Shown here: positions 6,017 to 7,241 of the stretch, one piece after another
How the letters are laid out: every line of letters starts with the position of its first letter
Position numbering within the stretch: the stretch's first letter is position 1
Source: JAKACU01 sp021821185
Lineage (GTDB): Bacteria; Bacillota; Bacilli; Alicyclobacillales; SLC66
Length of the DNA stretch: 7,241 bases
NCBI GenBank assembly: GCA_027343965.1
Contig: DAHWJX010000055.1
Span: 1 to 7,241, forward strand
Direction of reading: 5' to 3'
The notes under the pieces: generated by a model
Seen by the model: only the letters and a program-made list of their open reading frames with translations
Databases searched by the model: none
Told to the model about the DNA's origin: nothing
Program-made: the position numbers and the translations under genes

Positions 6017-7228
6017 TTAAGAAAAAGCATGTAAAGTGCGTTCGATTGGCGTACCCACAATTTGATCAATGTATTTAAGTCCAGATCCGGTGTTCATAGC
6101 TAGCACCGTCTCATTAGGTTTAATCCAACCAAGATCCGCTAACTTTTTCACGCCAGCCAATCCTGCAGCCCCTTCAGGACAAACATGAAATCCTTCTTTT
6201 TGAGCAACTTCGATTCGCCATTGTTGAATCTGATCATCGGAAACAGTGATCGCAATACCATTTGTCTTTTGCAAAACATCAAGAATCATAAAATCCCCCA
6301 ATGCCTTAGGAACACGCATACCAAATGCGATCGTATGGGGGTTCTCCCATAGATAAGATTCTGGTTGCGCCGAATCGAAAGCACGTACTAAGGGCGCACA
6401 TCCTTCGGCCTGCACAATGGCCATCCGGGGCAATTTATCGCCGATAAATCCAAGTTCCTGCAATTCACACAACGCCTTATAAATGCCGATTACACCCGCT
6501 CCGCCACCGGTTGGATAAACAATCACGTCGGGAACAGACCATCCGAATTGCTGAGCAATCTCAAATCCCATCGTTTTTTTACCTTCTAAGCGGTACGGTT
6601 CTTTGAGTGTTGACACATCATAGACACCACGCTCTTGCACTTCTTGTTGCACAATCTTTCCGGCGTCAGCAATCGTACCATCAACGACAAACACATTGGC
6701 TCCTGCGATCAGGCATTCCTTTTGTGGTGTCTTTGGAGCATCGTTTGGCATCACGATAGTTGCCTCAATACCTGCACGCGCAGAATATAGTGCCCATGCG
6801 CTTCCAGCATTACCGTTTGTCGGGATCGCAAGAGCTGTCACACCTAGTTCTTTGGCGCGCGATATACCCACGGATGCTCCCCGTGCTTTAAAAGATCCTG
6901 ATGGTAGCACGCCCTCATCCTTAGCATATAGAGTAGAAAGTCCCATCGATTTGGCTGTCGCATCCAGTGAAATGATCGGTGTCATTGGCTCATTCATCGA
7001 CACGATATAGGCAGGGTCCTGTACGGGAAGTAGTTCATGATAGCGCCAAAACCCTTCCTTCCTGTTATCCCACTCATCCCGAGACAATACTTGCTTTAAC
7101 CCCTCAAGGTCATAGCGAGCTAGTAACGGAGCTTGGCAATGTTCACAAACTTGTCTGCGTTTACTCGCTTCATACGTGTGCCCACAGCGGGAACACTCTA
7201 AATGTGATAAATAGCTAAATTCATGCAT
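6017..7228 (-). CDS. thrC: Threonine synthase (PLP-dependent, zinc-ribbon type)
   Basis: A fold-type II PLP enzyme of 403 residues, expected to convert O-phosphohomoserine to threonine and phosphate in the cytoplasm (EC 4.2.3.1). An N-terminal zinc ribbon has C12-x2-C15 and C28-x2-C31. The PLP lysine is K114 in SGSFKARGA. The substrate loop PTNGNAG lies at 136-142. The glycine-rich phosphate-binding loop TGGGAG is at 240-245, and the C-terminal MNTGSGLKY (378-386) is the conserved threonine synthase end motif. Length and zinc ribbon fit the short thermophile/Bacillota class. The ATG at 7228 has GGAGG 7 bases upstream (7240-7236). An odd point is FKARG where most threonine synthases have FKDRG. 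This is closer to threonine dehydratase-like enzymes (FKxRGA), so a related lyase or dehydratase activity is not excluded. No other threonine-pathway gene is visible, and the promoter would lie beyond the right edge. Confidence 0.85.
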   Translation of the reverse strand: MHEFSYLSHLECSRCGHTYEASKRRQVCEHCQAPLLARYDLEGLKQVLSRDEWDNRKEGFWRYHELLPVQDPAYIVSMNEPMTPIISLDATAKSMGLSTLYAKDEGVLPSGSFKARGASVGISRAKELGVTALAIPTNGNAGSAWALYSARAGIEATIVMPNDAPKTPQKECLIAGANVFVVDGTIADAGKIVQQEVQERGVYDVSTLKEPYRLEGKKTMGFEIAQQFGWSVPDVIVYPTGGGAGVIGIYKALCELQELGFIGDKLPRMAIVQAEGCAPLVRAFDSAQPESYLWENPHTIAFGMRVPKALGDFMILDVLQKTNGIAITVSDDQIQQWRIEVAQKEGFHVCPEGAAGLAGVKKLADLGWIKPNETVLAMNTGSGLKYIDQIVGTPIERTLHAFS

Positions 7229-7235
7229 GAAAACA

Positions 7236-7240
7236 CCTCC
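7236..7240 (-). promoter_or_regulatory. Ribosome binding site of threonine synthase
   Basis: GGAGG, 7 bases before the ATG at 7228. It decides between two overlapping ATGs: the one at 7224 is in another frame and short, while the one at 7228 opens the 403-residue protein. Confidence 0.8.
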
Positions 7241-7241
7241 A

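Overview
The window is an ordinary chromosomal segment, apparently from a Gram-positive (Bacillota) bacterium. The evidence is a complete walR-walK-yycH(walH)-yycI(walI) gene order, strong GGAGG-type ribosome binding sites, TTG and GTG start codons, and a sigma-A promoter with a perfect TATAAT box. Base composition is moderate. An Alicyclobacillus-like or other acidophilic/soil Bacillota lineage is plausible from protein flavour, but I cannot fix the genus. Every supported gene lies on the minus strand, so transcription runs from right to left. No mobile element, CRISPR array or foreign island was found.

Layout in the direction of transcription: (1) 7228-6017, a zinc-ribbon, PLP-dependent threonine synthase. 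(2) 5915-4602, a soluble chemoreceptor-like protein with an N-terminal bacteriohemerythrin domain, a central unassigned sensory region and a short methyl-accepting signalling domain. (3) 4572-4544, a strong promoter leading into tRNA-Asp(GTC) with encoded CCA (4515-4439), followed directly by an intrinsic terminator (4437-4392). (4) 4366-3668 walR, about 3656-1818 walK, 1821-484 yycH and 459-1 yycI (3' end cut off by the window edge). These four are tightly packed and look like one operon.

WalK and WalR form the essential cell-wall homeostasis two-component system. YycH and YycI are single-pass membrane proteins that modulate WalK. The hemerythrin-receptor is probably a cytoplasmic oxygen or redox sensor feeding CheA/CheW.

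The most interesting part is the walR leader. Only 27 bases separate the tRNA terminator from the walR TTG start, and they hold no convincing promoter. The walR Shine-Dalgarno sits in the loop and 3' arm of a perfect 7-bp hairpin. This suggests that walRKHI is transcribed by read-through from the tRNA-Asp promoter and is tuned at translation. The other points worth a second look are the hemerythrin-receptor architecture and the apparent loss of the PAS zinc-binding histidines in WalK. I did not find a clearly undescribed system.
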